Shown piece after piece: positions 1-9,312 of a stretch of 64,000 nt of DNA; the stretch's first letter is position 1, and each line of letters begins with the position of its first letter. The translations under genes were made by a program, and so were the position numbers. The stretch comes from Vanessa cardui (taxonomy: Eukaryota; Arthropoda; Insecta; Lepidoptera; Nymphalidae): NCBI RefSeq assembly GCF_905220365.1, contig NC_061151.1, forward strand, positions 3,776,197 through 3,840,196, written 5' to 3'. Below the pieces are notes generated by a model. It made no database searches. It saw only the letters and a program-made list of their open reading frames with translations, and was not told the DNA's origin.

Positions 1-118
1 ATGTCCCTTGCGCCTGTTACACTGGCTCATTCTTCACCGGAACACAACAATACTAAGTACTGATAGATCTGATGAGTGGGTGATACCTACAGGCTTGCGC
101 AAAGCCATACCACCAAGA
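1..118 (-). mobile_element. SINE-A fragment (5' part, antisense)
   Basis: The antisense of the SINE-A head is visible: the GGACATAAC-type block, the CCGGAACACAACAATACT block and the AAAGCC-TACCACCA end that in sense orientation reads GGTGGTAGGGCTTTG. The copy is cut by the window edge and is diverged (GTGATACC for GTGGTACC). Confidence 0.85.
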
Positions 119-267
119 ACTGCGGTGGAGTTATGATTTATATAACCAGACCTCCCTTTCACATTCCCTAGGGCACATTCAGATCAAATAAATAAATATA
201 GGATAAATATGTGATTGTTAACACAAATAAAACTATAACTTGCTTTATCTACTTTCCTATTCTAACA

Positions 268-690
268 TAAAAAAAAATAACAAAAAGAAAAACCGACTTC
301 AAACAAAACACTAATTTAAACTAAATAAAGATGTACTAAAAGTAATAAAAATAATTGCGTATTCAACATATTTTTAGAGTCCTCCTAAGTAATATGAAAT
401 GAAAAATATTTTAAGTCGATTTACAATTATATAACGTAGTTATAGTTATTGTTATATTTGGAGCCGGCGTCAGCCACGGGCACGCGCCTCTACAATCCAA
501 AGAAAGAAGCGATACGAGTGTCTTGATTGGCACAGTATATTATTAAGAGCTGACACCGACTCCAAATATAGCAAAAAATATAATCGTAAAATAGAGATCA
601 TACATTATATACACATTATATAATCTAAAAAAAGAAAAAAAAAAATGCAGACGTATTGATAACCTCCTCCTTTTTGAAGTCGGTTGAAAA
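268..690. mobile_element. TIR-H composite element with REP-I end
   Basis: The left 210 bases match the arm of the long inverted-repeat element at 50142-50731 (ACCGACTTCAAAC, then GGAGCCGGCGTCAGCC). The right side has the partner GCTGACACCGACTCC and ends with the REP-I terminus TTTTTGAAGTCGGTTGAAAA. Unlike the 50-kb copy, the two outer arms are no longer mirror images: the right arm looks replaced by REP-I sequence. It is non-coding and probably a non-autonomous DNA element or two nested elements. Confidence 0.65.
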
Positions 691-1140
691 TATTGTTCTC
701 CAATAGTATCTCAGGGTCTGTGCATATACTATATGCTAGCTACTACCATCTCGACATACATATATAATTGATTAATTATAGTCCGACCTTATTAACATCA
801 ACAGATTAATCTGTTGACAATAGTTATGGAGATTTTACATGCGAATTTAATTAACCCGGAAAGACGGCGCTAATTAGTCTGATCACGTTATTATTTTTTA
901 ATTATCATGACTGTTTCTATGGCATTTGTGTTTTTTTTTAATTGAAATATAAGAACTCCTTTTATGTTGATAGAATTTATATCGATACATGCAGGTTGTC
1001 TAACGATGTTTACATATGAGTAATTAGCAGGAAGATTTAACAAAGATTTTATATTTAAAACAAAAGCCAATAGGAGCGTTCGGAATATAAAAGTGGGGCG
1101 AGAAAAGCGAATACAAAATCAAAAACGAATATAAATTCCC
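691..1140. other. AT-rich unique stretch with a 20-bp palindrome
   Basis: No gene or recognisable repeat is seen. Positions 798-817 read TCAACAGATTAATCTGTTGA, a perfect 20-base palindrome. Confidence 0.5.
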
Positions 1141-1159
1141 GGTATTTGGAAAAGTCGCA

Positions 1160-1440
1160 TTTTTTGTGCAACAACTAAGTGAAGCTGCCACCTGTTGCGA
1201 AAATAGATTCTACCGAGAAGAACCGGCAAGAAACTCAGTAGTTACTCTCTTTCAACATTTAAAAATGTTAGTTAAATACAATTATAGGAACAAGACAACA
1301 CATAACAATAACAACAACATAGAAGTCAACAAGTATTAATTCCACGCTTTTCTATCTAATATAATATATAACGTGCCTTCTTTACCAATGTATTTTTTAC
1401 AAATGATTTGAATTTATGAAACGGCAAAGTTATGTTGCGC
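1160..1440 (-). mobile_element. LINE-D 3' end (5'-truncated, antisense)
   Basis: LINE-D is the 3' end of a non-LTR retrotransposon. In sense (minus) orientation the 5' part of this copy translates to KFKSFVKNTLVKKA, the usual end of CR1/Jockey-type reverse transcriptase ORFs, followed by a 3' UTR containing AGTTTCTTGCCGGTTCTTCT and TCGGTAGAATCTA. Fuller copies end in AATAAAGTTTATTTTGATTT. The copy is 5'-truncated, as is usual for LINEs, and has no intact ORF. Its A/T-rich flanks hide any target duplication. Confidence 0.7.
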
Positions 1441-1514
1441 GCGCTCTGAGTAGCTCTTATAGAAGTCAGAGCATTATTTGTGCTTCAGATAGCATGATAA
1501 AAAGGCTAACACTA

Positions 1515-1690
1515 ACACTACTTTGTATGTTTTAAATGTTGAAAAAGAGTACTGTGTTTCTTGCCGGTTCTTCTCGGTAGAATCTACTTTCCGAACCGGC
1601 GGTGACTTCACTTAATTGGTAAATGACGATTCAAAACTGTAAAAGGCTACAGGAATATATATTTTTGATTTTTGATTTCGGATTTTTTAT
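1515..1690 (+). mobile_element. LINE-D 3' end
   Basis: Sense copy with GTTTCTTGCCGGTTCTTCTC and the TTTTTGATTTTTGATTTC tail. It lies head-to-head with the antisense copy just upstream, so the pair could fold into a hairpin. Confidence 0.8.
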
Positions 1691-1707
1691 TTTTGGTTTT
1701 GATTTTG

Positions 1708-1740
1708 CTGCGAGCGAAACCGCGGGTGCAGCTAGCTTAT
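1708..1740 (+). mobile_element. Helitron-like 3' end fragment
   Basis: GCGAGCGAAACCGCGGGTGC followed by AGCTAG is the standard end of HEL-E-type elements; nothing of the 5' part remains. Confidence 0.5.
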
Positions 1741-1976
1741 AAAAACTCGTAAGTGTCAAAGTTAACACTTTCGTCAAATGAACATGATATTAAGAAATGT
1801 GTATTAAATATAAATATTTAACAACGATTCCTCGTTCTTGCGTAAAGTAAACATAATTAAATGTTATAAATATACACGAGAAGGCTGTTCTTGTAAAGGT
1901 AGGCTCACACTTACCGGATAACTAACTTAGCATGTAACGGAAATAATGTATATACGTTTGGTTAATTTTCAAAGTA
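1741..1976. other. AT-rich unique DNA
   Basis: Nothing recognisable. Confidence 0.4.
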
Positions 1977-1977
1977 A

Positions 1978-2068
1978 GATCATCATCATCATCAGCCCGT
2001 TTTTGTCCACTGCTGGACATCAGCCTCTCCAAGTGCACGCCACTGTGGTCTTTCTTCGGCTACTCAAA
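1978..2068 (-). mobile_element. LINE-L 3' end (RTE-like), antisense
   Basis: Begins with (CATCAT)n, then the antisense of the LINE-L terminus (CCACTGCTGGACATCAGCCT) and the block that in sense encodes ERPQWRALGEA. It ends abruptly after 90 bases, so it is heavily 5'-truncated. Confidence 0.8.
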
Positions 2069-2159
2069 GTAACAATAGTTTTAAATGTTTATTTGTAATT
2101 TCAAAGGTTTAAAGGCTCGCATCCGAATTAAAACCCCTGGCTATCTTATCCAAACTCCT

Positions 2160-2276
2160 TCCCATTCCGTTGTAAGAAAACATGAGACATGGTCGACCCC
2201 CCCCCCCCCTCCTAAAAACCATCTCACGTAATAAATGATTAGCCCATTTGTTGCAAATACGATCATCCTATATATT
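2160..2276. repeat. Degenerate repeat with a 13-C homopolymer
   Basis: C13 at 2197-2209 followed by CACGTAATAAATGATTAGCCC. This resembles the widespread insect repeat type in which poly-C lies next to an ACGTAATATATGGACGGCCCC-like end (compare 8938-9230). Only a remnant is present. Confidence 0.4.
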
Positions 2277-2530
2277 TGTCACCGTAAGATTACAAACATC
2301 GTTAGATTACAATCTATCTCGTTAGATTGTAAACTGTCGAAATATTGTGAACCGTGAAATATAACTGCAATCTGATGCATCATTATTCGCTATATTGTTA
2401 TCTATCGATAGGAAGCGGTCAAATTATGAACAAGCGTAGAACGGAATCTCGCGCGCTGATTGGTTGAACGTTACGTGCCCCCTGACGAGATAGATTGCAA
2501 TCTAACGAATTTTGTAATCTTACGGTGACA
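2277..2530. mobile_element. MITE with ~48-bp terminal inverted repeats
   Basis: The left end TGTCACCGTAAGATTACAAA continues through CGTTAGATTACAATCTATCTCG. The right end is its reverse complement, ending TTTGTAATCTTACGGTGACA, with about three mismatches over 48 bases. The 254-bp element has no ORF; the centre contains ATCGATAGG and GATTGGTTGAACG. Flanks are TA-rich (TATATATT and TATACATA), so the target duplication cannot be fixed. A short non-autonomous DNA transposon is the simplest reading. Superfamily not assigned. Confidence 0.8.
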
Positions 2531-2626
2531 TATACATAATAAAAGCATGTATATCCATAATCTCCTATCTCTATATAAATACTTTCGCGATATAGGAGAC
2601 TCAGTCGAAACCTATCAACATAAATA

Positions 2627-2692
2627 GATCGCTTCACTCAATATAGTTGTTAAATGATTCAAAAGTGCCTGTAAAAGCCTCCTTGAATAAAG
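2627..2692 (+). mobile_element. LINE-D 3' terminal fragment
   Basis: TTGTTAAATGATTCAAAAGT through TTGAATAAAGTATT; only the last 65 bases of the family are present. Confidence 0.65.
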
Positions 2693-2902
2693 TATTACCC
2701 GTGTTTGTTCAAAATAGCTACAGACAAATAGTAATTAAAATTGAAATGACGCTAAAAATTAACTATTCATATCCTAACCTCAATCCGTTACAACGGAATT
2801 TTATGCACTTAATGAGATGACGTTTTTCGTAAAGTTTTATTAACCAAACTACTAAAGCAAAATATATAAAACTTTTAAAGAGAAGTTTTTAGTATTTCAT
2901 AT

Positions 2903-3152
2903 CACTACATAGTATATAAAACAAAGTCGCTTACCGCTGTCTGTACTTGTGTATGCTTATATCTTTAAAACTATGCAACAGATTTTGATGCGGTTTTTTA
3001 TTATGTGTTTCAAGAGCAAGGTTTATATGTATATGTATTACATGCACAATATATATTTATTATTAATATATTATTTATTATAAAATAATAATGATTATGA
3101 TAAGAATTGCATCTGTGCGAAGCCAGGGCGTGTCGTTAGTTATTATATAAAT
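2903..3152 (+). mobile_element. HEL-F (Helitron-like, non-autonomous)
   Basis: Starts CTACATAGTATATAAAACAA, carries the conserved GCAACAGATTTTGATGCGG block and ends in GTGCGAAGCCAGGGCGTGTC followed by GTTAGTT. About 250 bp, non-coding. Helitrons end in CTRR and insert between A and T without target duplication; here the end is decayed to GTTAG. The classification rests on end sequence and recurrence at 11109, 14455, 51085 and other sites. Confidence 0.6.
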
Positions 3153-3364
3153 AACCAATAAATTATCTTAAACAACCAATAACTCTATGTTATATAAAAC
3201 TAGAAATATAATTTTATAGGGTATTATATAATATTATGACAGGCGTGAACATTTGGCATTCGACCGTAAAATCAAATATTATCGTAATACAACGCAAGAT
3301 TACTGATAATTGTTACGTATTTATAAACAAACTTACTGCTTACTATTTTAAACTCATTGAGAAC

Positions 3365-3443
3365 TGGCCTCAGCTTCGCAAAGGTGCAATGCTGGTACGT
3401 ACGTTGTGACATTCTGTAGTTTATTTATATGCTACAGAATGTC
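3365..3443 (-). mobile_element. HEL-F end fragment with a 12-bp hairpin
   Basis: CAGCTTCGCAAAGGTGCAATG is a diverged antisense HEL-F end. It runs into a perfect inverted repeat, GACATTCTGTAG at 3408-3419 and CTACAGAATGTC at 3432-3443, around a 12-base AT loop. Confidence 0.4.
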
Positions 3444-3464
3444 TTAAACTTATTCTGATACGCT

Positions 3465-3630
3465 GTTCCAATGCGATGAATACACATGTGGCAGAATTTC
3501 GTTGAAATAAGACACATGCAGGTTTCCTCACGATGTCTTCATTCACCGCCGAGCACGAGATGCATTATAAACACAAATTAAGGTTATGAATATTCAGTTT
3601 TTGCCTGGGTTTGAATTCGAAATCATCGTT
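3465..3630 (-). mobile_element. SINE-B fragment
   Basis: Antisense SINE-B body from GTTCCAATGCG through GCCTGGGTTTGAATTCG (diverged B box). Both tail and A box are missing. Confidence 0.75.
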
Positions 3631-3737
3631 TGGAAGATCTCATGAAATATATTACTTAAATCTGAGATATGTTTATCTTTTTTCATACTTCCAATGGCAT
3701 AGGGTTATATAGAGGTGATATATAGTTAGTATTACGT

Positions 3738-4032
3738 TATGACAACAACAACAACAACAGCCTGTAAATTCCCACTGCTGGGCTCCCTTTGAGGAGAAGG
3801 TTTGGAACATATTCCACCACGCTGTTCCAATGCGGGTTGGTGGAATACACTTGTGGCAGAATTTCTATGAAATTTGTCACATGCAGGTTTCCTAACGATG
3901 TTTTCCTTCACCGCTGAGCACGAGATGAATTATAAAGACAAATTAATCACATGAATCAGCGATGCTTGCCTGGGTTTGAACCCGCAATCATCGGTTAAGA
4001 TGCACGCGTTCTACCACTGGGCCATCTCGACT
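3738..4032 (-). mobile_element. SINE-B, near full length
   Basis: SINE-B is a tRNA-derived short retroposon. In sense (minus) orientation it begins GAGTCGAGATGGCCCAGTGG (A box TGGCCCAGTGG). It continues GAACGCGTGCATCTTAACCG and has a B box GGTTCAAACCC, both RNA polymerase III promoter elements inherited from a tRNA. Then come a 200-base unrelated body (CTCGTGCTCAGCGGTGAAGG, CCACCAACCCGCATTGGAAC) and the end CAGCAGTGGGAATTTACAGG with a (TTG)n tail. It encodes no protein and would need a LINE enzyme for movement; its tail resembles that of LINE-L. This copy has the full body. Confidence 0.9.
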
Positions 4033-4375
4033 CATGATGAAAATGATCTTTCAATTAAAAATACCATAATATCAGTTTAACTAAAATATTAACAAGAATT
4101 AATTATCGTAAGGTAAGCGGTTGTTTCCTTGATGTAATAAAAAATGGATGAAGTGTTACCTTCTTAAATATTTGTTTTGATTACGCTTTTTGTATTAATT
4201 TGTCCGCGATTATAAAACGATCTTATGTTTTAATAATTAATGTTTAATTGTTTTACTAAATGTTTTCGACTGAGAAATCCGATTATAAACCGATTTGTAT
4301 TATTTTTTTCCGTTTCATACCATTCAAATTTAACATAACAATACCACTCTTAAGAGAGAAAAAATACGCTTTTTT
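4033..4375. other. AT-rich unique DNA
   Basis: No exon-like or repeat signal recognised. Confidence 0.4.
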
Positions 4376-4627
4376 TAATATACAAACAAAATAAATAAAT
4401 ATTGGACAACATCACATACATTGCTCTGATACAAATGTAAGCAGCTATTACACTTGTGTTTTGGAAAATCAGAAGTAACGACGGAACCACAAACACCCAG
4501 ACCCAAGACAACATAGGAAACTAATCGTGATCGTTTTTTATATCGACTCGGCTGGGAATCGAACCCTAGTCGATTCCTCGGAGAGGCGTATCCATGAAAA
4601 TCAGTGTACACACTAACCGACCATGGA
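4376..4627 (-). mobile_element. SINE-C, near full length
   Basis: SINE-C is a second tRNA-derived SINE. Sense (minus) orientation starts GACCTCCATGGTCGGTTAGT in this copy; better copies have the A box GTGGTCGAGTGG and the B box GGTTCGATTCC. The tRNA-like head of about 80 bases is followed by TCTATGTTGTCTTGGGTCTG, GGTGTTTGTGGT and CATTGGGATCAGAGTAATGT, then a (TATT)n tail seen here as AATAAATAAATATT. No coding capacity. This copy has a 20-base head alteration near its B box. Confidence 0.85.
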
Positions 4628-4639
4628 GGTCATCAAATA

Positions 4640-4916
4640 TAAATCTATACATATAATAAAATCGGAGTGTATATTTGTAATATTAAAAAACCTTTACGCT
4701 TTTAACTAAATGCATATGTATTTATACGCGGTACATTTACCAAAATATTTTTTTTTACAATTTTTGTCTGTTATTTGGTTGCGACTATTATCTGGAACGG
4801 ACCGATTTTGGCGGAACTTTCACTGGCAGATAGCTGATGTAATAAGAAGTAACTTAAACTACAAAAATATTTTTTTTTAATTCTAATTCGCATAAAGTCG
4901 CAGGCACAGCTAGTAT
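4640..4916 (+). mobile_element. HEL-G (Helitron-like)
   Basis: Starts CTATACATATAATAAAATCG, with GGAGTGTATATTTGTAATAT next. It contains CTGGAACGGACCGATTTTGG and CACTGGCAGATAGCTGATG, and ends CGCAGGCACAGCTAG. About 275 bp, non-coding. Ends and dispersed copies suggest a non-autonomous Helitron-like family. Confidence 0.6.
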
Positions 4917-4965
4917 TCTTAAAATATATATATTTCTTCTCTTTTAGGTTTATCACTTGTGTTTA

Positions 4966-5235
4966 CTTGGTGGTAGGGCTTTGTGCACGTCTGGGCAGGT
5001 ACCCACTCATCAGTTAATCTATCGCCAAACAACAGTACTCAATATTGTGTACCGGTTTGAACGGTGAGCCAGTGTAACTACAGGCACAAGGGACATAACA
5101 TCTTAGTTCCCGAGGTTCATGGCGCTTTGACGATGTAAGGAATAGTTAATATATTACAGCGTCATTGTCTATGGGTGATGGTGACCACTTTTAATCAGGT
5201 GGCTCATATTCGTCCGGCAATCTAAACCATTAAAA
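4966..5235 (+). mobile_element. SINE-A, near full length
   Basis: SINE-A in sense begins CTTGGTGGTAGGGCTTTGTG and has TACCCACTCATCAGTTAATC, TGTTCCGGTTTGAA, a GGCACAAGGGACATAACATC block, TTCTTACAGCGTCATTGTCT and a poly(A) end. I see no clear A/B boxes, so a tRNA origin is not obvious. The last 60 bases share a module with REP-K (ACCACTTACCATCAGGTG). This copy lacks some bases at its head and has TTTAATCAGGTGGC near its 3' end. Confidence 0.85.
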
Positions 5236-5725
5236 AAAAGGAGAATGACGATAAAGAAAGGCGCCATTGACGCTAATTTTTGATTAATTTGATTACAAAT
5301 AGAAAAAAAAGGGGTTTGGATATACCGTAGTCTAAAAATATTTATAAAACGACTTCGGAGTACCGTCAAGTAGTTCCGTATTGCGTGATTAAGTAGTTTC
5401 TTTTTCGTTTTGTGAATGTTCCGTCGCGGTCGGAACCAGTTGAATGGTCCACACTTTTACTAGTATACAGTTATGTATCAAGTGTGGCTCTAACATTTAG
5501 CTCGAATCAATGTAATTGTGTCAAGTGAAAAATTTATTTGATGATCTCCATTCTAGATGTTGAAATATGAACAATATATGCTTATCGATTCAGTATTAAA
5601 TATTCTTATATGATAATATGGTCAGTCAGATTAGATGGTACATTTTCATTTATAAAAAAATATATTAGGCTTAAACAATTTAGGGTTTAATATATATGAG
5701 GTAGTGATAATTAAATGTTGAAGTT
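5236..5725. other. AT-rich unique DNA
   Basis: A GC-richer patch near 5405-5480 (TTCCGTCGCGGTCGGAACC) stands out, but no exon or known repeat is seen. Confidence 0.35.
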
Positions 5726-5727
5726 AA

Positions 5728-5872
5728 TTACTGAGTTTCTTGCCGGTTCTTCTCGGTAGAATCTACTTTTGAACCGGTTGTAGCTTCGCTTAAAATAGTT
5801 GTTAAATGAAAATTCAAAACTGTTTGAAAAAGCCTACTTGAATAAAGTATATTTTGATTTTGAAATAGTGAT
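5728..5872 (+). mobile_element. LINE-D 3' end
   Basis: ACTGAGTTTCTTGCCGGTTC through TGAATAAAGTATATTTTGAT. Confidence 0.8.
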
Positions 5873-6700
5873 GTTTGGCTTAAAATGCTTCAAAAAAGAT
5901 AATGTTATTCCTTTTTAAAGTTTGTAATTATGTTTGTAAGTTAAGAATATATTTTTATTATTATACTTTAAAAACGTAATGTCTTTTCTTGGGAATACAA
6001 TACGCATTGTCACTGGTTTAATAGCTGTATATATATTTATTGTATGTCATAGTTGATCTTTGATAGATATTTGGTAGAAGTGGTATCGTTACATTACATC
6101 ATAACTAATTTAGTTACTCAATCACGAGAGAACGTCTGAACGGATTTGAATGAAATTTTGCACAGAGATAGATCACAGATAGCACATAGGTTTATACCTC
6201 TAACCTAACTAAAAACTACACAAACAAAATAAACCGTATAACATAACGATTCAAAATTTTAAATAAGATAAAAAACTTTATATACTTTCAAGATTTCCCA
6301 TTATCGTAATTCGATTGTGAACACGAGTGAAATACGAAGTGAGATAAGAATTCTTACAGAATTCGACTGCTGGTTTTTAATTCCTTTTTTTTTAAATATT
6401 TTATTTATTATATTGGGCACAGATTATTTCGCCAATGTCAAGTGCGATGGAGAAGACACGAAAGAGACTGATCGGTACCGTCGGTATTACAGGCTTAATT
6501 TATTATTGAAGGCTTAATAGATGTAGACTCTAATACAACACAATAAGAATACTTTAAATTACATTATTTTTTTCTCTTTTTAAGTAAGTGGACATGTTTT
6601 CTCTAAAGAAATTTTCCTTCATAAGTGAAAGTCAAACTACTGAAGTTTAAAGTCACATACTTTGGTTATAATTTCCTATCTCTTACTACTCTTTCAAATT
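5873..6700. other. Unique DNA with a degraded repeat block
   Basis: At 6110-6200, ACGTCTGAACGGATTTGAAT and GAAATTTTGCACAGAGATAG resemble the 'pair of hydrophobic repeat' core found in HEL-E-type and related lepidopteran elements. The rest is unassigned AT-rich DNA, including a 66-codon ORF at 6317-6517 without supporting signals. Confidence 0.35.
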
Positions 6701-6702
6701 CA

Positions 6703-6762
6703 TAAAGAGCTTTAGCTACTTACATTGGGATCAAAGTAATGTATGTGATGTCGAATATTAGT
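6703..6762 (+). mobile_element. SINE-C 3' fragment
   Basis: AGCTTTAGCTACTTACATTG, GGATCAAAGTAATGTATGTG; only the terminal 60 bases remain. Confidence 0.7.
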
Positions 6763-6983
6763 CTAAACTAAATAAAAAGCTTCATCAAAATTGGTTCATC
6801 CATGTTAAGACAATAGCACAGATATACATACCCAAGTTGAACTTATCTTTTCACATATAAGCTTAAAAAAGATAAAAGATAAAAAAGTACGTTAAACCGT
6901 CACATCTCGTTCGTGAGTCAAGAAATGTTAGTGATCATCGATCAAGGTCAGGGTAACGGTACAGTTAAAATCGTAACTGCTAT

Positions 6984-7009
6984 TATAAAAACCTTCGTAC
7001 CAACTCAGT
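6984..7009 (+). promoter_or_regulatory. Possible core promoter (TATA + TCAGT)
   Basis: TATAAAA at 6984-6990 and an arthropod-type initiator TCAGT at 7005-7009 lie in a repeat-free segment (about 6885-7200). The spacing, with +1 at about 7007 and TATA at -23, is shorter than the usual -30. Downstream there is only a short reading frame starting at ATGCTCGTAAAC. Speculative. Confidence 0.2.
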
Positions 7010-7148
7010 ATAACGCGCTAACTCCGGTCAAAGACTTCGTACAACCGTTCCAAATATGCTCGTAAACTATCATTAAGCGATGTCTGATGAAAAGTAGAAA
7101 GTTGATAAGGATAGGCTTGGAATCTTCACTAGATATTAAAAACAAAGT

Positions 7149-7168
7149 CCCACAGCCGAGTCTGTGGG
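7149..7168. repeat. Small hairpin
   Basis: CCCACAG and CTGTGGG flank a six-base loop in unique DNA. No T-tract follows. Confidence 0.4.
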
Positions 7169-7206
7169 TCTGAATGTTGATTGATAAGGATGATTTATGT
7201 ATATAA

Positions 7207-7522
7207 TGAGTCGATGGAACAGTGGTTAGAACGCGTGCATCTTAACCGATGATTGCGGGTTCAAACCCAGGCAAGCACCGCTGATTCATGTGCTTAATTT
7301 GTCTTTATAATTCGTCTCGTGCTCTGCGGTGAAGGAAAAGATCGTGAGGAAACCTGCATATGACAAATTTCATAGAAATTCTGCCACATGCGTATTTCAT
7401 CAACTCGCATTGGAACAGTGTGGTGGAATATGTTCCAAACCTTCTCCTCAAAGGGAGAGGAGGCCTTTAGCCCAGCAGTGGGAATTTACAGGCTGTTGTT
7501 GTTTGTTATTGTTGTTGTATGT
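7207..7522 (+). mobile_element. SINE-B, full length
   Basis: Sense copy with A box degenerate to TGGAACAGTGG and B box GGTTCAAACCC near 7258. It has the full body, CTTTAGCCCAGCAGTGGGAA and the tail GTTGTTGTTTG. Confidence 0.9.
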
Positions 7523-7552
7523 TTATAATATATTAAAGAGAGTTTAGAGTGA

Positions 7553-7809
7553 GCCGAGATGGCCTAGTGGTTAGATCGCGTGCATCTTAACAGATGATTG
7601 CGAGTTCAAACCCAGGCAAGCACCACTGAATATTCATGTCCTTAATTTGTGATTCATCTCATGCTCGGCGGTGAAGGAAAACATCGTCTAATTTCAAAGA
7701 AATTCTGCCACATGTGTATTCCACCAACCAGCATTGGAAAACCAACTCCTCCATGGAAGAGGAGGTCTTAGTCCAGCAGTGGGAAATTTACAGGCTGTTG
7801 TTGTTGTTA
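7553..7809 (+). mobile_element. SINE-B, internally deleted
   Basis: Second sense copy 30 bases downstream of the previous one, with A box TGGCCTAGTGG and a diverged B box AGTTCAAACCC. Compared with the preceding copy it lacks the GAGGAAACCTGCATGTG stretch and part of the GGTGGAATATGTTCC block. Confidence 0.85.
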
Positions 7810-7982
7810 AAAGAAGTCAGTGTGGGCCTCGTCTTCCAAGAGACTAGCTTCAAGCCCAACGTCTGCTGATGTTCAGTAATCGTCAAATGTATTAAAGTTA
7901 AATGTAAAAATGGCAAGGGCATCTGTGAAGTCGTGGATATTTTAATACTAAATAAAATATCCCCTAAATATGTACAAATATA

Positions 7983-8130
7983 ATTCATATTTGTAAAACA
8001 GTTATTGTATAAATCTTGACCGCGTGGAATGGTGGCAAGAATGCTAGCAGCATTTCCCCGTTGAATCGCAATTCCGATACTCTGGGCAAAAACGAACCCT
8101 TCTGTCACCAGTAATCAATGCGACGTGTTA
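7983..8130 (+). repeat. REP-J copy
   Basis: REP-J is recognised because it recurs four times: CTTGACCGCGTGGAATGGTG, GCAAGAATGCTAGCAGCATT, TCCCCGTTGAATCGCAATTC, TCTGGGCAAAAACGAACC and, in the other copies, GGCAATGAGGCGAGGTGTTAT. Class unknown; it could be a LINE 3' UTR or a SINE body. Confidence 0.6.
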
Positions 8131-8355
8131 TAAATAAATAAATATGAGATCACAAACATTACTCTGATCTCAATTTAAGTAGCTAAAGCACTTGTGTTAT
8201 GGAAAATCAGAAGTAACGATACCACAAACACCCAGACCCAAGACAATATAGAAAACTAATGAATTTTCTACATCGACTCATCCGGGAATCGAAACCGGCG
8301 CCTCGGAGTGGCGTGCCCATGAAAACCGGTGTACACAACACACGTTCAAGGAGCT
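8128..8355 (-). mobile_element. SINE-C, diverged
   Basis: Antisense copy starting with the AAATAAATAAATATGAGATC tail and reaching AAAACCGGTGTACAC. The B box region reads GGGAATCGAAACC, so it has a mutated promoter. Confidence 0.85.
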
Positions 8356-8804
8356 CGTCGTTGTGGTAGAGTATTAATGAAGCTTTTAGGATTACTCCAA
8401 GGTCCAAGTATTTCATGACAAAATGGGCGAAATATAATTTGAGAAAATTTAAATTATTTTATTCATTAATTTTATAATTATTTTAAAAATACAGGATATA
8501 CAGTAGATTAAATGTGTGCGTTATTGTCTTTTTTTATTGTTGCATGAAGATTAAAATGCAAACGGACGATTAATTATGAGTTTTTTTTTTACTTTTTATA
8601 CCGCCAGTGTCTTTTTCTTTTCATTTATTCGAAAATATAAAACCTATTTAAAATTATCTCTAGTTGTTTAATGAGCCTTGTCTTGTTAATTTAAAAAGAC
8701 AAAAGAAAGCTTTTTTATGTATTAGCTATTTAAATAAAGACTACCTAACTGATGTGCATTAAACTTATCACAGAAGTAGCGGTGGGTTTTTGAGAATCTA
8801 TCTA
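8356..8804. other. AT-rich unique DNA
   Basis: Nothing recognised. Confidence 0.4.
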
Positions 8805-8805
8805 T

Positions 8806-8937
8806 TTTAATATTATAAATGCGAAAGTAACTCTGTATCTGTCTCTCTTCCACTTTCAAACTAATTTGAATTTGATGAAATTTGGTGTGAAGCAACGTTG
8901 AATTCTAAAGAAGGACATACGAACACGCTTTTTTAAT
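8806..8937 (+). mobile_element. HEL-E 5' part
   Basis: TTTTAATATTATAAATGCGA, AAGTAACTCTGTATCTGTCT and GAATTTGATGAAATTTGGTG match HEL-E. The copy is broken at 8938 by poly-C material; its 3' part seems to resume near 9240 (TACCTAACACCAGACAAATA). Confidence 0.6.
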
Positions 8938-9230
8938 GACCCCCCCCCCCTTCTCTCAAAATTGAGGTCATTACCAGTTTGACGAAATTAAAATAAGAGA
9001 AAAATAGGGTATTATATGCAGTCATTTGCAGTGTCACTAGGTGTGGTGGAAGAAATTTCTTTTTAGAAATAATCTTTTTGTACGTGAACAATAAACTATA
9101 AATAAGAATGACATCAATTTCGAAACCCCCCCCCCCCCCCACCTCCTATCTATCATTTACCGTCATCCGCAGACAACCCCCCCTAATTTAGAATGACGTA
9201 ATATATGGACGGCCCCAAGAAAATGGAATA
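8938..9230. mobile_element. Poly-C-flanked insertion inside HEL-E
   Basis: Bounded by C11 at 8940-8950 and by C15 (9126-9140) plus C7 (9177-9183), then GAATGACGTAATATATGGAC and GGCCCC. Poly-C next to ACGTAATATATGGACGGCCCC is a widespread insect repeat signature. I cannot assign the superfamily. The interior is AT-rich and non-coding. Confidence 0.45.
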
Positions 9231-9312
9231 TGTTTTTATACTTTTTATACCTAACACCAGACAAATAACCCATAAAACACTAGCAGTGTCGCCGGCGACA
9301 CCTAGCTTGATA
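9231..9312 (+). mobile_element. HEL-E 3' remnant with a 16-bp palindrome
   Basis: ACTTTTTATACCTAACACC resembles the HEL-E TTGCCTGACAC block. The end contains GTGTCGCCGGCGACAC at 9286-9301, then CTAGCTT. A GC palindrome just before a CTAG end is what a Helitron 3' hairpin should look like. Confidence 0.4.

Noticed and set aside
7207..7280. tRNA gene suggested by A and B box-like sequences (also at all other SINE-B and SINE-C heads)
   Set aside because: The boxes lie in SINE heads that continue into SINE bodies; none folds into a full cloverleaf with a proper acceptor stem and end.
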